Shown here piece by piece: positions 41,591 through 50,371 of a stretch of 64,000 nt of DNA. Made by a program: the position numbers and the translations under genes. Below the pieces are notes generated by a model. It saw only the letters and a list, made by a program, of their open reading frames with translations, was not told the origin of the DNA and ran no database searches. The stretch covers positions 620,001-684,000 of the forward strand of contig CALRMU020000001.1 of assembly GCA_943369295.1 (NCBI GenBank), given 5' to 3'. The DNA is from JAKRSE01 sp943369295 (lineage in GTDB: Bacteria; Armatimonadota; Fimbriimonadia; Fimbriimonadales; Fimbriimonadaceae). Positions within the stretch are counted from its first letter, which is position 1. Every line of letters starts with the position of its first letter.

Positions 41591-41681
41591 ATGCTTCAAG
41601 AAGCCATGCTGCTCGCTGGGAAGCGAAACCCCCAGAATCCTGACAGAACCAATTCTCCGACTCGGGGCAGTAATATGAGTC

Positions 41682-43718
41682 ATGTCCCGTCGTCTCATCA
41701 CTGCCGATGACCTCAAAGCTTTTAAGCTCGTAGGTGACCCTCAATTCAGCCCAGATGGTTCAAAGGCACTTTTTGCAGTTCGAACCTGTGGCGAAAAGAA
41801 CAAGTACGTCACTCAGCTTCATCTCATTGACCTAGTGACCAAAGAGGTCTCTCCGTGGACCCAGGGAGAAGGTGGAGCCCATGGCCGATGGACAACAGAT
41901 GGAAAGAGTGTCGCTTTCCTCAGCGGGAGATCGAAGCCCCTTCCTGGCCTTTTTGTGATGCCGGCAAGAGGTGGGGAAGCTAAGAATCTGGTCAAGCTGC
42001 CCGAGGGAGCCCTGGCTTGGTTTAAGTATTCACCCGATGGCAGATGGATCTTGGCTTCATTCCGCCAGCAGCCCGACCTGAGAACCAGCGCGGCAGCCAA
42101 AAAGAGGGAAGAGGAAGGCCTCTCATCACCTCCCTGGGAGCTGACAACCCTCTGGAACAGGATGGATGGCGACGGCTTTTTCGGCGATGCCAGGTTCCAC
42201 CTTTATCTGATCGATGCCGAGTCGGGCGAGCACAAAGTTCTCTTTGATAAGGATGCTATGGGTGGAGCCTCGGCTGACTGGCTTCCTGATTCAAGCGGAG
42301 TCATTGTCTGCCACACAGTCGGCAAAACGCCCTGGATGGACCTGGGTGACAATCAGTTCAGTCGAGTTGACTTGAAGGGCAAGGCAAAGTCGATCAAGAC
42401 AGGCGTTAAAGGGCCCAAGGGAACCCCACGCGTTTCTCCTGACGGCAAAATGCTCGCCTGGCTCGGAACTGACCAGATCGAGCCCTGGGGGGCGCCATCT
42501 GCCCGACTGTGGGTCATGCCTTTGGATGGTTCGAAGCCAGGCGAGTGCTTGAGCAGAGGATTTGATGTCGACTTCGAGAACCTGACTCTCAGCGACTGTC
42601 ACTATGGATTCAGCGCAGATGGCGGCGGCTCTGGGTTCCTTGCCTGGTCTCCAGACAGCAAAACCCTTTACTCAGCCGTTGGCATGTTTGGCCAGGTTCA
42701 GCTTGTCAGCACCGATCTGACTGGTGAGGCGTTGATGCATCACACCCTGGGCGATCATGTCTTCATCCCCTGCCATCTTAGCGACGATGGCGACAAGGTG
42801 ATTGGCGTCTATGGCGACGGAACTCATTTGGGAGAGATTGCCGTGTACAGCTTCGTTCAAGGGGGCCTGCAGGTGGTGACTTCTCTGAACAAATGGGTGA
42901 ACGACGAAATCAAGCTCAGCGAGCCTAAGTCGCAGTGGATTGAATCCACAGACGGAGAGAAAGTCGAGGTTTGGGTTATGGATCCACCTCTTCTCAAGGG
43001 TGATAAAGAAAAGAAGAAGGGCAGACCTGCGGTGCTCACAGTCCATGGCGGACCTCACACCCAGTACGGTTGGGCTTTTTTCCATGAGTTTCAACTCATG
43101 GCGGCCCAGGGCTATACCGTTGTTTTCAGCAATCCCAGAGGCAGCCGGGGCTATGGCGAGAATTTCTGCCGAGTTATTGCCGGAGATTGGGGGAACAAGG
43201 ATTGGGATGACATTCAGTCCGTGACGGCCTGGATGAAGACCCTTCCTGGTGTCGATCCCAACCGAATGGGAGTGATGGGGGGCAGCTACGGCGGCTACAT
43301 GACCAACTGGGTCATCGGTCATTGCCGAGACTTCAAGGCGGCCATTACCGACCGCTGTGTCAGCAACTGGATTTCGATGGTTGGCACGGCTGATTTCCCC
43401 ATGAACAAGAACGAATACTTCGGAGGCACGGCTTACGGTCCGATTTCGAAGATCGAGCCCCTGTGGAAGCAGTCGCCTATGTCCGTCTTCGATAAGGTGG
43501 AGGCCCCGACCCTCATCATCCATTCAGAAGGGGATCTCAGGTGCCCTATTGAGCAGGGAGATCAGGTCTTTGCTGCTCTGCAGGCAAGAGGGATCGAGAG
43601 CCGCTTTGTCCGTTATCCAGCCAACACGAGTCACGGACTTTCTAGAAACGGTCCGATGGATATGAGGCAGCATCGCCTAGGCGAAATCCTCGCCTGGTGG
43701 AAGAAGCATTTGGCGTAG
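41682..43718 (+). CDS. S9 family prolyl oligopeptidase-like serine peptidase
   Basis: A 678-residue serine peptidase with an N-terminal beta-propeller (about 10-400, with WD40-like FSPDGSKALF, YSPDGRWILA, VSPDGKMLAWLG and SPDSKTLY) and a C-terminal alpha/beta hydrolase. The catalytic triad is seen as S535 in GGSYGGYM, D618 in HSEGDLRCP and H651 in SHGLSR, with the oxyanion region VHGGPHTQYGW. The type matches acylaminoacyl-peptidase/DPP-like S9C enzymes, which trim short peptides in the cytoplasm. No signal peptide is evident. ATG start. It is monocistronic after the sufD terminator and converges on the cupin gene. Confidence 0.92.
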   Translation: MSRRLITADDLKAFKLVGDPQFSPDGSKALFAVRTCGEKNKYVTQLHLIDLVTKEVSPWTQGEGGAHGRWTTDGKSVAFLSGRSKPLPGLFVMPARGGEAKNLVKLPEGALAWFKYSPDGRWILASFRQQPDLRTSAAAKKREEEGLSSPPWELTTLWNRMDGDGFFGDARFHLYLIDAESGEHKVLFDKDAMGGASADWLPDSSGVIVCHTVGKTPWMDLGDNQFSRVDLKGKAKSIKTGVKGPKGTPRVSPDGKMLAWLGTDQIEPWGAPSARLWVMPLDGSKPGECLSRGFDVDFENLTLSDCHYGFSADGGGSGFLAWSPDSKTLYSAVGMFGQVQLVSTDLTGEALMHHTLGDHVFIPCHLSDDGDKVIGVYGDGTHLGEIAVYSFVQGGLQVVTSLNKWVNDEIKLSEPKSQWIESTDGEKVEVWVMDPPLLKGDKEKKKGRPAVLTVHGGPHTQYGWAFFHEFQLMAAQGYTVVFSNPRGSRGYGENFCRVIAGDWGNKDWDDIQSVTAWMKTLPGVDPNRMGVMGGSYGGYMTNWVIGHCRDFKAAITDRCVSNWISMVGTADFPMNKNEYFGGTAYGPISKIEPLWKQSPMSVFDKVEAPTLIIHSEGDLRCPIEQGDQVFAALQARGIESRFVRYPANTSHGLSRNGPMDMRQHRLGEILAWWKKHLA

Positions 43719-43732
43719 CTTGATGGCAAGGT

Positions 43733-43763
43733 TTCCCCTCTATCCCTTTGGGACTGAGGGGAA
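43733..43763. terminator. Hairpin between convergent peptidase and cupin genes
   Basis: TTCCCCTC and GAGGGGAA pair, with CCC/GGG inside the loop. It is a weak terminator candidate for the peptidase gene. This convergent gap (43719-43777) has none of the modular repeats. Confidence 0.45.
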
Positions 43764-43777
43764 TTCATTGTCTATAA

Positions 43778-44263
43778 TCAGCCCAGAGCGGAAAGTGGGG
43801 GACCCTGAAGTTCCATTCGGTACTTGGCATGAAGGCCTGCGATCGCCGCCATGTCGTTCTGGCCACCTGCCTTGAGCAGGGCATCCAGCTCTACAAAAAA
43901 CTCATCAAGACCTGCTGGTTCTACAAAGAGAAGCAGCTCACCATTCGTTTCTCCCACGTTTTGGTACTGGTGGCTTGTTCCGGCGGGGATAAAGACAGTT
44001 GCGCCTTCGGAAGCCTCAACTCTTTCACCGTCAAGCACAAACACAAAGCTTCCACTGATCACATGGAAGACTTCAGATTCAAACAGGTGAACGTGAAGGG
44101 GCGGTCCGCCCGTGGGGGGAGTGACTCCATGCATCACCGTGTACTTGCCTCCAGTGCTTGCACCAGAGACGAGAACAGTGACGAGATCTCCGAAGATGTT
44201 AAGCGTTGAACCGTTGAGAGTCTGGCCTCTCTGGGCAACGAATGCAGGACCCATAAGCATCAT
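43778..44263 (-). CDS. Cupin-domain protein
   Basis: A small cupin of about 161 residues from ATG 44263 (MMLMGPAFVAQRGQ); a TTG start at 44296 would add eleven residues. The cupin motifs are PLHVHLFESEVFHVISGSF (metal His/His/Glu) and VFIPAGTSHQYQNVG (third His). Many such single-domain cupins bind a metal, but their reactions are diverse and this one is not assigned. The C-terminal 45 residues are helical (LDEFFVELDALLKAGGQ). It lies 84 bases downstream of the PPK2 gene on the same strand and may be co-transcribed. Confidence 0.8.
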   Translation of the reverse strand: MMLMGPAFVAQRGQTLNGSTLNIFGDLVTVLVSGASTGGKYTVMHGVTPPTGGPPLHVHLFESEVFHVISGSFVFVLDGERVEASEGATVFIPAGTSHQYQNVGETNGELLLFVEPAGLDEFFVELDALLKAGGQNDMAAIAGLHAKYRMELQGPPLSALG

Positions 44264-44347
44264 TATGCTGCAGGCAGAGAATTCTTGCCGTCGCAATTGA
44301 CCGCCAATTTGTGTCTTCTCTCTTGGCCCGGCTCCTTACAGGGAAGC

Positions 44348-45184
44348 TTAGGCGGTTTCCAATCCCGTCCGGTAGGCTGCCAGATCCGATTTTCGTGCCG
44401 CCCCCAGTTTTTCTAACGCTCGCACGTAGTCCTTTTCCCGGGCCTGAAGTGCTGTGATTAGTGCCTCGGTCACCAAGAGATTTCGGTACCACTTTTTGTC
44501 GGCAGGGATTATCTGCCAAGGAGCTGCTTCAGTGCTGCACCGACTCAGAGCAGTCCCGTAGGCGTCCTGATACTCGTCCCACTTCTCTCTTTCCTTCCAG
44601 TCACCAGCGGCCAGCTTCCAAGCGGCAGAGGGTTCCGCTTCGCGCTCCAGCAGCCTCTCCTCCTGTTCCTTCTTTGAGATGTGCAGAAAGAACTTGTGGA
44701 TCATCGTGCCGTTTTCAGAGAGGTGATTCTCGAAGGCGTTTATCTGGTCGTAGCGCTTCTCGATTGCCTCGGCTGGAGCAAGCCCATGAACTTTAACCAC
44801 CAGCACATCCTCGTAGTGAGAGCGGTTGAAGAGGACGAGTTCTCCCTTGCCTGGGGTCTGCTTGTGAACCCGCCAGAGATAATCGTGCGCCAGCTCCTCT
44901 TCGGTCGGCCGTTTAAAGCCAGCCACACGAGCTGAGAGGATTGAGCTCATTCCGAAAAGGTGCCTAGCCGCACCATCTTTTCCGGCCGTATCCATGCCCT
45001 GAAAGACCAAAAGCAGAGGGTGAACTGCGCTGAAGGCAAAGAGATCCAGCAGGCGTGTTAGTTCCGGGGCAAGCTCGTCAATCCGGGCCAAGACAGCTTC
45101 TTTTTCAACACTTTCAGGCGGCTTGGTTGCCTCATCTTTCAGTTTCAGCTTTTCGCCGAGCTTAACCAGCCGTGCCTGTTCCAT
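44348..45184 (-). CDS. Polyphosphate kinase 2 family protein
   Basis: It transfers phosphate between polyphosphate and nucleotides. The 278 residues contain Walker A GMDTAGKDG (63-71), LWRVHKQTPGKGELVLFNRSHYEDVL (lid and Walker B-like region; NRSHYEDV is diagnostic) and FLHISKKEQEERLLER. Length and the single domain suggest a class I or III PPK2. The class, and thus the AMP or ADP preference, needs alignment. ATG start. Upstream is a microsatellite and then the J-domain gene on the same strand, 118 bases away. Named ppk2 in many annotations. Confidence 0.9.
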   Translation of the reverse strand: MEQARLVKLGEKLKLKDEATKPPESVEKEAVLARIDELAPELTRLLDLFAFSAVHPLLLVFQGMDTAGKDGAARHLFGMSSILSARVAGFKRPTEEELAHDYLWRVHKQTPGKGELVLFNRSHYEDVLVVKVHGLAPAEAIEKRYDQINAFENHLSENGTMIHKFFLHISKKEQEERLLEREAEPSAAWKLAAGDWKEREKWDEYQDAYGTALSRCSTEAAPWQIIPADKKWYRNLLVTEALITALQAREKDYVRALEKLGAARKSDLAAYRTGLETA

Positions 45185-45201
45185 TCGGTGGAGGTTACCA
45201 G

Positions 45202-45243
45202 GGAGGAAGGAGGAAGGAGGAAGGAGGAAGGAGGAAGGAGGAA
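45202..45243. repeat. Six perfect tandem copies of GGAGGAA
   Basis: A 42-base homopurine microsatellite lies in the gap between PPK2 (its start is 17 bases away) and the J-domain gene, directly in the PPK2 leader/promoter. The same heptamer occurs on the opposite strand at 55465-55485. Confidence 0.9.
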
Positions 45244-45302
45244 GCAGGAAGGAAGGAGCGTACGGTTACCCTTCTTAAGTGACAATCTTCAAGCTTCATT
45301 CT

Positions 45303-46496
45303 TCATCCAGCCGCTCGCCCCGACCGATGAAGTGAATCAGCCGTCACCCAGCCCAAAAGTGCCCCCCAATAGACAAGACTTCCACCCCAAATCAAGGTCT
45401 GGACAGCAAGGCCAGAACTCACCACTGCTCCGAGGATCGAAAGAAAGACCAGAAACAGTGCACAGCAGACAATCACTCTGGTCAGCGATTTGTTGAAAGA
45501 TGACTGCAGGGCCCCCGTTAACAGATAAAGCAGGGACATCGCCCAGAAGTTCAGCAGAGCCACCCCAGCCAAGATCACCGCCGGAGAAACCTTGACAAGG
45601 GCCGAACCTTGAGCGGCAAAGAACCGATCGATGATGTCACCAGCTGATAGGCAGACCCCAATCACGACTCCGCCGATAAGCAGCGAACAGGCCAGAGCCG
45701 TGGTCCACTGGCTTATTGGTCCGAAGGCAATGGGGAGGGCTGAGCGATCGAGCAGAACCCAGCAGCCAAGGACGATGCTGAGAATCCCAATCGCGACAAA
45801 GGGCAGAGGGCTTGGGTTGTCCTCGCTCATCACCTTGTCTTTGTTTTCAGCCGGGCGAGAGATGAGAGCTTCTTCCATCTCTCGGTGCTTGGATTCGTAG
45901 AGAAGGTTGTCGGGGTCGAACTGAGCTGCGTAGACGTAGTGCTTTGAGGCTGATTTAAAGTCTCCTCTAGCTCGGTAGATGTCACCCAAGGCTGCCCAGG
46001 CGATGGCGGCCCTTGGGTCTTCTTTAATCAGTTTTCTGGCCAGATCCTCGGCATCTTTGTACCGAGACTGCTTCATGAGATCAAGCAGCTTTTTGGATTC
46101 ATTGTTGTAAGCAGAGGCGGCTTTGTAGGCTGGGCCGGAAGGAGAAGCCGAAGCTGACCCCGTTTTAGGGGCTGCCTGTGACTGTTCCGCTGCTTTTGCA
46201 GCTTTCGCCGCTTCCTGCTGCTGGCGCAGAAACTCCACTCTCGCCTGGGCGGCACCGGCTTCTTCTTTCTGTTTGGCAATCAGCTCTGTGTAGTTCAAAG
46301 CGGCATCGTAGTCTCCTCGGCGTTTGGCATCGCTTAAGACTTCGTAGGCTTCTTTGATCTTTTGAAACTCAGACTGAGCTTCGGGGCTTGGGTTAAGGTC
46401 AGGATGAAACTGCTTGGCCCAGTGTCTGTAAGCAGCTTTAACCTCATCCGGCGTGGCGGTGCGACGGATTCTAAGAGCTTTGTAGTAGTCGGTCAC
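45303..46496 (-). CDS. J-domain / TPR / multi-pass membrane protein
   Basis: A 397-residue fusion. J domain at 1-70 (DYYKALRIRRTATPDEVKAAY, with HPD at 31-33, so it can stimulate DnaK). A charged Ala/Gln/Glu coiled stretch at 75-130. A TPR pair at about 135-210 (YKDAEDLARKLIKEDPRAAIAWAALG, FKSASKHYVYAAQFDPDN). Then four or five membrane segments at about 235-390. GTG start overlapping the stop of the upstream PilC-like gene (GTGA), so it is translationally coupled to it. No standard type IV pilus component has this layout. A role as a membrane-tethered co-chaperone for the platform proteins is inference. Confidence 0.75.
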   Translation of the reverse strand: MTDYYKALRIRRTATPDEVKAAYRHWAKQFHPDLNPSPEAQSEFQKIKEAYEVLSDAKRRGDYDAALNYTELIAKQKEEAGAAQARVEFLRQQQEAAKAAKAAEQSQAAPKTGSASASPSGPAYKAASAYNNESKKLLDLMKQSRYKDAEDLARKLIKEDPRAAIAWAALGDIYRARGDFKSASKHYVYAAQFDPDNLLYESKHREMEEALISRPAENKDKVMSEDNPSPLPFVAIGILSIVLGCWVLLDRSALPIAFGPISQWTTALACSLLIGGVVIGVCLSAGDIIDRFFAAQGSALVKVSPAVILAGVALLNFWAMSLLYLLTGALQSSFNKSLTRVIVCCALFLVFLSILGAVVSSGLAVQTLIWGGSLVYWGALLGWVTADSLHRSGRAAG

Positions 46497-47812
46497 CCGC
46501 CCGCTGCGGCTCCCATCCCGCCGTACATGCTCGTATAGAAGCTGATGATGACGAAGCCAACATAGAGAGCGACGGCGAGAAAGACAAGGACTCCCAAGAT
46601 CATCGCGCTTTGCCTGGCCTTAGTCGAACCTTCATCTTCGTAGTATTCGGCCATCTTGTTCAGCATCAGGTCAACGTTGCCTGTCATCTCACCGGTCTTG
46701 ACCATATCGATCACCAAGGGGTTGAAGGCTTTGGTGCGAATGAAGGCTTCGCTCATGCTGCAGCCGTTCTCAAGATCATTCGCGGCTGTCTGCATCTTGA
46801 ACCTAAGGGCCTCGTTGCCACATGCGTCAGCAGCAAGAAGGAATGCTTTGGGCGAAGGGACTCCGGCGGCATAGAGGGCGCCAAAGGCTCGGCCAAACCT
46901 TGCCATGGCAAAGCCTCGAATCATGTCTCCGATCCAAGGCAGACTGGCAGTAAAGGAGTGCCAGGTGCTCATCAGCTCTGGCCTCTGCTTAGCCAGCTTC
47001 ATTCCGATCAAGAGGGCGATACAGAGGGGAATGACGACGATCAGAACGCCGAAAGTGGTGAGGGGAGAATTGATTCCTTGTGAGCCTGGCTTGATTGACT
47101 GCAGGATTATATTTGTCGCTGTAATGATGAGAACGCTGGCTCCCAAGACTAATTTCGGGTAGGCGGTTTCGCGCCGAATGATGTTGCGAAGCTCGATGTC
47201 TCGCTGGATGTAATCAGCCAGCATTCTCGTCTGCTCTGCGACCATACCCCCTTCTTCACCAGTCCTGATCATCGAGATCATGAGGGGGCTGAAGACTTCG
47301 GGATACCGCTGGAAACCCACCGTCATGGGGCGGCCAGCGATGATGTGGTCTCGCGTTTCGCCCACGACTTTTTTCAGTTTGGAATGGCGGGTCTGCTGAG
47401 TCAGAACGTCCATCGCCTGGGCGGCACCCAGACCTGCATTCAGCATGGTGGAAAGCTGCCTAAAGAAGAACTGGAGGTCAGAAAGAGGCACGCCTCCGAC
47501 CAATGCTCCAGCAAATTCTGTTTCGATCCTGCTTCGGGCCTCAGTCGGGGGGCCCTCGTCATAGTGGCCCTCGGCTGATCGCTGCTCCGTATGAGAACTT
47601 GGTTCGGCAGCAGCTGTGGCAGTGGGTGGAGCGGCCCGAAAGACTTCGGCCGAGGCCAGGGGATCGCTGGCATCAATGGCTTTGCTCACTTCTTCGACCG
47701 TCACGCCCTGCGCCTGAAGCCTGGAGACAGCTTCCTGAATAGAAACGGCCAGAACCTCCCCTTGACTGGGGGTTCCATCTGACTGGGTGCCGACGTAGCG
47801 AAACAGCGCCAT
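46493..47812 (-). CDS. PilC/GspF-like platform protein, paralog 1 (T2SSF)
   Basis: From ATG 47812 (MALFRYVGTQSDG, the family N-terminus) the protein has 439 residues. A variable Ala/Thr/Glu-rich region (about 50-105) separates the N-domain from the first T2SSF domain (FFRQLSTMLNAGLGAAQAMD, about 120). The second T2SSF domain starts FGRAFGALYAAGVPSPKAF (about 305), with membrane segments near 225-290 and 405-430 (ILGVLVFLAVALYVGFVII). An upstream TTG would add 32 atypical residues. It is 13 bases after paralog 2 and overlaps the J-domain gene. The usual PilC is about 400 residues. No ATPase gene is adjacent. Confidence 0.85.
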   Translation of the reverse strand: MALFRYVGTQSDGTPSQGEVLAVSIQEAVSRLQAQGVTVEEVSKAIDASDPLASAEVFRAAPPTATAAAEPSSHTEQRSAEGHYDEGPPTEARSRIETEFAGALVGGVPLSDLQFFFRQLSTMLNAGLGAAQAMDVLTQQTRHSKLKKVVGETRDHIIAGRPMTVGFQRYPEVFSPLMISMIRTGEEGGMVAEQTRMLADYIQRDIELRNIIRRETAYPKLVLGASVLIITATNIILQSIKPGSQGINSPLTTFGVLIVVIPLCIALLIGMKLAKQRPELMSTWHSFTASLPWIGDMIRGFAMARFGRAFGALYAAGVPSPKAFLLAADACGNEALRFKMQTAANDLENGCSMSEAFIRTKAFNPLVIDMVKTGEMTGNVDLMLNKMAEYYEDEGSTKARQSAMILGVLVFLAVALYVGFVIISFYTSMYGGMGAAAGG

Positions 47813-47825
47813 GATTCTGCCTACG

Positions 47826-49301
47826 TTATTGTGACGGGAATCCTGAGGCAGGCTCACCGGTCGGGGCAGAAACAGGCGGAGAAATGGGCGCAGAAACTGC
47901 CGGTTCATCCTCTCCTGTCTCTAAAATCTCGAAGGATTTGTTGAGATAGGTGCCGTAGATGATCATGAATCCCAACATGCCGCCCCCGATAACCACAAGA
48001 GCAGCCCAGCATCCCAGGCGCCATGTGAAGTTCTTTTCGGCTTCCTGGGCCTTGGCCATTTCAATGGCCGAGGCTTGATCAAGTGCCTCGCCCAATCGGC
48101 CAGTCATCTCTCCTGTCTGGACCATGCTCGTGACTTCCCAAGACACATCTGGGAGGCTGGCGTAGATGTCCGAGAGCTTGGCCGAGTCACCCAGATTCCT
48201 GCCTTGCTGAGTCAGCCTCCCTGCAATCTCCATGTTCGGGACAGCTTCTGCCGCCATGTTCCAAGATCGAAAGGGGCTTAAACCAGCCTTGGCTAAGCGG
48301 CTAAGGTGCCATGTGAAGACAGAGAGTGCCTCGCCGTGAGTCCGCTTTTTGAGGATGGGAAACTTGGCTCCCAGCTTATGCCGAAGGGGGCGAGTGAAGG
48401 TTTGGTTCTTTGCCCAGCTGATAAAGATCAGCAGGGCAGTGAGAATGATGAAAAGGATTCCCCAAGGTGAAAGAAGCGAATCTGTGACCCCGCCAAAGAA
48501 GGTGTTGGATCCATCGTTCTTGCCATTAATGAAATCGATGCCTCTCACCACGACTCCCCTTAGGAGAGTGAAGATTAGGAAAACGAGAAAGGTGTTGAGA
48601 AAAGCCACCCAAGCCCACCAGTAGCGCTTGTTCAGGTTCGCCTGAACCCGGCTTTGGTCAGCCATTGCTTGAAAGGCATCTGGCAGATAGCCTCCTGATT
48701 CTCCCGCCCTTACTCCACCGACGTGCCCAGGTAGAAAAAGGTCGGGGTAGCGAGCCATCGAATCGGCGAGGGTGCGGCCTTCTCCGGTTTCCGCCGCCAT
48801 TCTAAGTGAAGCCTGAGAGAGCCCATCGTGCCTCACGCGGTCGGCAAGCACGGTAAGGGCATGAGGGACCGGAATCCCTCCTTTTGTCATATCGGCAAGC
48901 TGAACAAAGTAGACCGAACGCTCAGAATCCTTGGCTGGCTTGGTTCGGATGACTGAGTCATCCATGGTCGTCGGTCCTTTTTGGGCTCCGACTCTTTGCT
49001 GAACTGGCTGGTTGAGAAGTGAATTCGGAGATCCGAGAGGGTCTGCCATGGGGGGCAGATTGAGAGAGGGCTTCTGTGGAGCTGCTCCGGCTGGCTTTCT
49101 TGTTTGGTTGGAAGGCTGCTGGCTAGGTGCTGGCCTCGGCACAGCTTGGCTTACCGGAGCCTGTCCGGGAGCAGGCTGAATCTTCTGCACCTGAACCCCC
49201 ATCTGGCTCAGAGACTTGAGGGCCTCATTTACATTGCCAGCAGTTATCTGCCCCTGCGCTGGAGCCCCGAGCCTCAAGCCCTGATAATCATAAATCGGCA
49301 C
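47826..49301 (-). CDS. PilC/GspF-like platform protein, paralog 2 (T2SSF, divergent)
   Basis: I choose GTG 49301, giving MPIYDYQGLRLGAPAQG like PilC at 7082. GGGAGGAG ends three bases before it. ATG 49328 would overlap gpsA more and add nine residues. The protein has 491 residues with a long Pro/Gln linker (about 45-115), a first T2SSF domain (YFVQLADMTKGGIPVPHAL), membrane segments (about 230-250, 280-300 and 445-465) and a second T2SSF domain (FTWHLSRLAKAGLSPFRSW, ending MVQTGEMTGRLGEAL). It is more divergent than paralog 1. A C-terminal Pro/Ser tail follows the last helix. It overlaps the gpsA end by 14 bases. Confidence 0.8.
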   Translation of the reverse strand: MPIYDYQGLRLGAPAQGQITAGNVNEALKSLSQMGVQVQKIQPAPGQAPVSQAVPRPAPSQQPSNQTRKPAGAAPQKPSLNLPPMADPLGSPNSLLNQPVQQRVGAQKGPTTMDDSVIRTKPAKDSERSVYFVQLADMTKGGIPVPHALTVLADRVRHDGLSQASLRMAAETGEGRTLADSMARYPDLFLPGHVGGVRAGESGGYLPDAFQAMADQSRVQANLNKRYWWAWVAFLNTFLVFLIFTLLRGVVVRGIDFINGKNDGSNTFFGGVTDSLLSPWGILFIILTALLIFISWAKNQTFTRPLRHKLGAKFPILKKRTHGEALSVFTWHLSRLAKAGLSPFRSWNMAAEAVPNMEIAGRLTQQGRNLGDSAKLSDIYASLPDVSWEVTSMVQTGEMTGRLGEALDQASAIEMAKAQEAEKNFTWRLGCWAALVVIGGGMLGFMIIYGTYLNKSFEILETGEDEPAVSAPISPPVSAPTGEPASGFPSQ

Positions 49302-50313
49302 TTGCTCCTCCCGAAGGGGGGCTGACATAGATGTCGCCTAGACCTTCGTGGAGGGTCACTCTCTCCATAAATCTCTGGACGACCTCTTTCGGCGTATGGT
49401 CTCCTTTAATGACCTTAAAAACGCCGGTCATCACCGGAACCTCGACCTTCAGAGCTAAAGCCGTCTTTACCGCAGCCTCGCAGGTAGGGACACCCTCTGC
49501 AACTTGGCCGACAGATTCCAGAGCAGCCTGCAGGCTCATGCCTTTTCCTAACGCGACTCCAACCCTGTGGTTGCGGCTGAGGGTTGAGTTCGCTGTTGCA
49601 AAAAGGTCGCCCACCCCGGCAACACCCAAAAAGGTTTCAATCTTGGCTCCCATTTTGAGGCCAAGCCGGGCAATCTCGCTGAGGCCGCGGCTGAGCAGGG
49701 TTCCTTTAGTGTTGTCGCCGTAGCCAAGGCCATCCGACATTCCTGCAGCGAGCGCTAAAACGTTTTTGAGGGCTCCCGCCAGCTCGACGCCTGTGACGTC
49801 GTCGGTGACATAGATTCTGAAGCTTGAAGAATGGAAAAGGGATCGAACGGTGAGGGCCGTTTCTTCGCAGTGGGCAGCCGCGACAGCGGCGGTGGGGATG
49901 CCCATTGCCAGCTCTCTTGCCAAGTTAGGACCGCTAAGAAGGCTGACTTTGGAGCGAGGATGTTCTGCTCCGATGATCGATGAGAGCAGCTCTCCATGGG
50001 GGCCAAGCCCCTTTGTCGCAACGCACAAAATCGGGCTGCCACCCATGAGATGCAGACATTCATGGACGGCATGAGAGGGAAGTGCTTCCACCAGAACATC
50101 TGATTCCAGGTGCTCTTTAGCGCCCATCGCTCCGAAGCGGACATTCTCGGGGAGAACGAAACCGGGGAGGTACTTAAGGTTCTCGCGAGAGGAGGCGAGC
50201 TGCGCCGCGTCTTCCTCTGTTCTGGCCAGAAGAGTTACATCGTGGCCATTTCGGGCGAGCATAAGGGCCATGGCTGTCCCCCAGCTTCCTGCACCCAACA
50301 CCCTCACCTTCAC
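49288..50313 (-). CDS. gpsA: Glycerol-3-phosphate dehydrogenase [NAD(P)+]
   Basis: It reduces dihydroxyacetone phosphate to sn-glycerol 3-phosphate for phospholipid synthesis. The 341 residues contain the Rossmann motif VLGAGSWGTAMA (5-16), LLARTEEDA, LSGPNLARELA, ELAGALKNVLALAAGMSDGLGYGDNTK (catalytic Lys near NVLALA) and GVAGVGDLFATANSTLSRNHRVG. GTG start. The gene downstream on the strand is the divergent PilC-like protein, starting within its last codons, so the pilus-type genes and gpsA are in one transcript. It is 58 bases from the hypothetical gene upstream. Confidence 0.95.
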   Translation of the reverse strand: MKVRVLGAGSWGTAMALMLARNGHDVTLLARTEEDAAQLASSRENLKYLPGFVLPENVRFGAMGAKEHLESDVLVEALPSHAVHECLHLMGGSPILCVATKGLGPHGELLSSIIGAEHPRSKVSLLSGPNLARELAMGIPTAAVAAAHCEETALTVRSLFHSSSFRIYVTDDVTGVELAGALKNVLALAAGMSDGLGYGDNTKGTLLSRGLSEIARLGLKMGAKIETFLGVAGVGDLFATANSTLSRNHRVGVALGKGMSLQAALESVGQVAEGVPTCEAAVKTALALKVEVPVMTGVFKVIKGDHTPKEVVQRFMERVTLHEGLGDIYVSPPSGGASADL

Positions 50314-50371
50314 TGGCGGCCCTGCCTCATTGAACCAAAGTGTAGCCCGCGCTCAAGCATTTAAGCTGACT

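Noticed and set aside
42672..43523. Reverse open frame of 283 codons opposite the S9 peptidase
   Set aside because: The peptidase carries a full catalytic triad on the forward strand. The reverse frame shows only histidine/asparagine-rich random sequence.
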